From Rickettsiales bacterium (lineage in GTDB: Bacteria; Pseudomonadota; Alphaproteobacteria; Rs-D84; CACZYB01): a stretch of DNA of 5,682 nt. Positions 4,685 through 5,682 of this stretch are shown in pieces. The stretch's first letter is position 1; each line of letters begins with the position of its first letter. Location of the stretch: contig JAIRTB010000015.1 in assembly GCA_031255155.1 (NCBI GenBank), positions 1 through 5,682 of the forward strand, written 5' to 3'. The position numbers and the translations under genes are program-made. The notes beneath the pieces were generated by a model. That model was not told the DNA's origin and searched no databases. It saw nothing but the letters and a program-made list of their open reading frames with translations.

Positions 4685-5682
4685 TCCATCCCTCTTTCGC
4701 CTTGTGCCGCACCCTCCGCCGAATCGGGCGCGGGCGCGGGTCCGGCAGGGGCATCCGCGGGCATCCGCCTTTCGGGGACCAATTCGAAAACCCTGCCCTC
4801 ATAAGACCATCTCCGGGACATATTATCCCATTTTATAAGCGAAAATTCAAGCGAATTCGCATCGTTCAACAATTTCACCCAATCAAGCGGCAAGCGATAG
4901 GCCGCGTCGGCGAACGAAAAATATGTATAGGGGAACGCGACGCCTTTCTTCTTGGCCCCACGGGGCGCCTTTGGATCGGAGGGCGCGGACGGGTCGGGCA
5001 CGAAATCCTCACGGTTGTCAAGCTTGAACCCATGTATCTTGAACGCGTGGAAGCGGTCGGTCAACAGCTCCTGCAACGCGGCCTTTTCCAATTTCGGCTC
5101 GAAAGAACCGCGGCGGACAAGGGGGATTTCCGCCTCGCCAACTATGCGGCTATAATTCGCGTCCGCGGAGCGCAGCACTATCCTCGGGCTTAAAAGCCCA
5201 AGCTTCTGCGCCTCGAAAAGCCAGCTCGCGCTGCCATAGACGCGCTTGTAATTCGCGGTCATGCCCTTTTCAGAGCAGGCGGCGGAAACAAGCTCCCACC
5301 CCGGGACGGTCGCGGTCGCGTTGACTATCAATATAGTGCATTTCTTGGCAAGGTCGGACGCGTCGACCAGATTCTCCCACGCCTTGGGCGCGGGCGGAGG
5401 CGGAGCCTTGGACTCCTCCATCTTTTTTTTCAAAAACTCGCGCCGGCGGGACTCGGCCGCCTCGCGCTCGGCCTTGTCCGCCTGATGCCTGGAATAGAAA
5501 AAATACGCGCCCGCGATCGCCGCGACCCCCGCCATGGCCACGGCCTTGACATTGATATTCGAGCCGATGCGCTTCAAGTCGCTTGGCGTGCCCTTGGCCA
5601 CAAGGTCGGCGGCGGCTATTTCCTTGGTATCCTCTATATTCCAATCGGCGGGGGCTATCTTGTATCCCCAATCGGGGATGGA
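4681..5682 (-). CDS. pilO2: Type IVb pilus protein PilO2-like (pilin accessory PilO), 5' end beyond the window
   Basis: This is a predicted single-pass inner-membrane protein of the pilus assembly platform. The frame stays open to the right edge: 27 further codons (SIPDWGYKIAPADW and on) precede the GTG at 5601, so that GTG is probably internal. Of 333 visible residues, about 45-63 form a membrane segment (VKAVAMAGVAAIAGAYFFY). Next come a Lys/Arg/Glu-rich helix (66-89), a PPPP hinge (94-97) and a periplasmic domain. That domain opens with the spacing Cys115, GW128-129, Cys136 (DLAKKC, then PGWELVSAAC), which matches the C...GW...C region I know from PilO2 proteins of R64-type thin pili. The last 30 residues are a Pro/Ala/Gly-rich tail. 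A missing N-terminal cytoplasmic part would bring it to the usual 400-plus aa. Order relative to PilP and the ATPase supports the call. No similarity search was possible. Confidence 0.62.
   Translation of the reverse strand, partial: SIPDWGYKIAPADWNIEDTKEIAAADLVAKGTPSDLKRIGSNINVKAVAMAGVAAIAGAYFFYSRHQADKAEREAAESRRREFLKKKMEESKAPPPPAPKAWENLVDASDLAKKCTILIVNATATVPGWELVSAACSEKGMTANYKRVYGSASWLFEAQKLGLLSPRIVLRSADANYSRIVGEAEIPLVRRGSFEPKLEKAALQELLTDRFHAFKIHGFKLDNREDFVPDPSAPSDPKAPRGAKKKGVAFPYTYFSFADAAYRLPLDWVKLLNDANSLEFSLIKWDNMSRRWSYEGRVFELVPERRMPADAPAGPAPAPDSAEGAAQGERGME
4690..4694 (-). promoter_or_regulatory. Ribosome binding site GAGGG for the 59-aa operon ORF
   Basis: GAGGG on the minus strand is inside the last codons of the PilO2-like gene, 5 nt before the overlapping ATG at 4684. 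It supports a real start rather than a chance frame. Confidence 0.55.

Noticed and set aside
4537..5193. 218-codon plus-strand open frame
   Set aside because: Arg/Gly-rich shadow of the PilO2-like gene and the small ORF, with no recognisable motif.

Overview
The window looks like chromosomal DNA of an alphaproteobacterium, or another proteobacterium with a similar cell envelope. It is fairly GC-rich and densely coding, with Shine-Dalgarno starts throughout. It holds the 3' end of tolB and part of a type IVb (R64 thin pilus-like) pilus operon. I cannot name a genus from the sequence.

Left part, plus strand. Positions 2-463 are the last 153 codons of tolB, the periplasmic beta-propeller of the Tol-Pal system. 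It is not followed by pal. After about 140 bp comes a 229-aa predicted lipoprotein (603-1292) with a clear lipobox and no family I can name with confidence.

Middle, 1293-1789. This stretch between convergent genes is not empty. (1) Positions 1305-1395 carry an iteron-like array of six GGCTATT heptamers, organised as a duplicated unit of about 46 bp. (2) Positions 1419-1598, minus strand, encode a 59-aa protein with an ideally spaced AGGAG. (3) The roughly 150-nt leader of that gene holds two perfect palindromes enclosed by a 9-bp inverted repeat, and near-identical 11/12-nt direct repeats flank the block. (4) A sigma70-type promoter begins one base after the stop codon of the upstream ATPase gene.

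Right part, minus strand, read from right to left. A PilO2-like bitopic membrane protein (its 5' end lies beyond the window) is followed by a 59-aa small ORF with a hydrophobic N-terminus, joined by an ATGA stop/start overlap. Next come a PilP-like periplasmic protein with a signal peptide, an extremely acidic Asp/Ser/Glu linker, a coiled coil and a C-terminal PilP-type domain, and then a 566-aa GspE/PilB-class assembly ATPase. The order PilO-PilP-ATPase matches pilO-pilP-pilQ of R64-type thin pilus operons, with one extra small gene inserted. The likely job is an inner-membrane and periplasmic pilus assembly platform powered by the ATPase. The pilR (platform) and pilS (pilin) genes that follow in R64 are absent downstream, so the run ends at the ATPase.

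The items most worth a second look are the structured leader with its small gene, the coupled small ORF inside the pilus operon, and the GGCTATT array.
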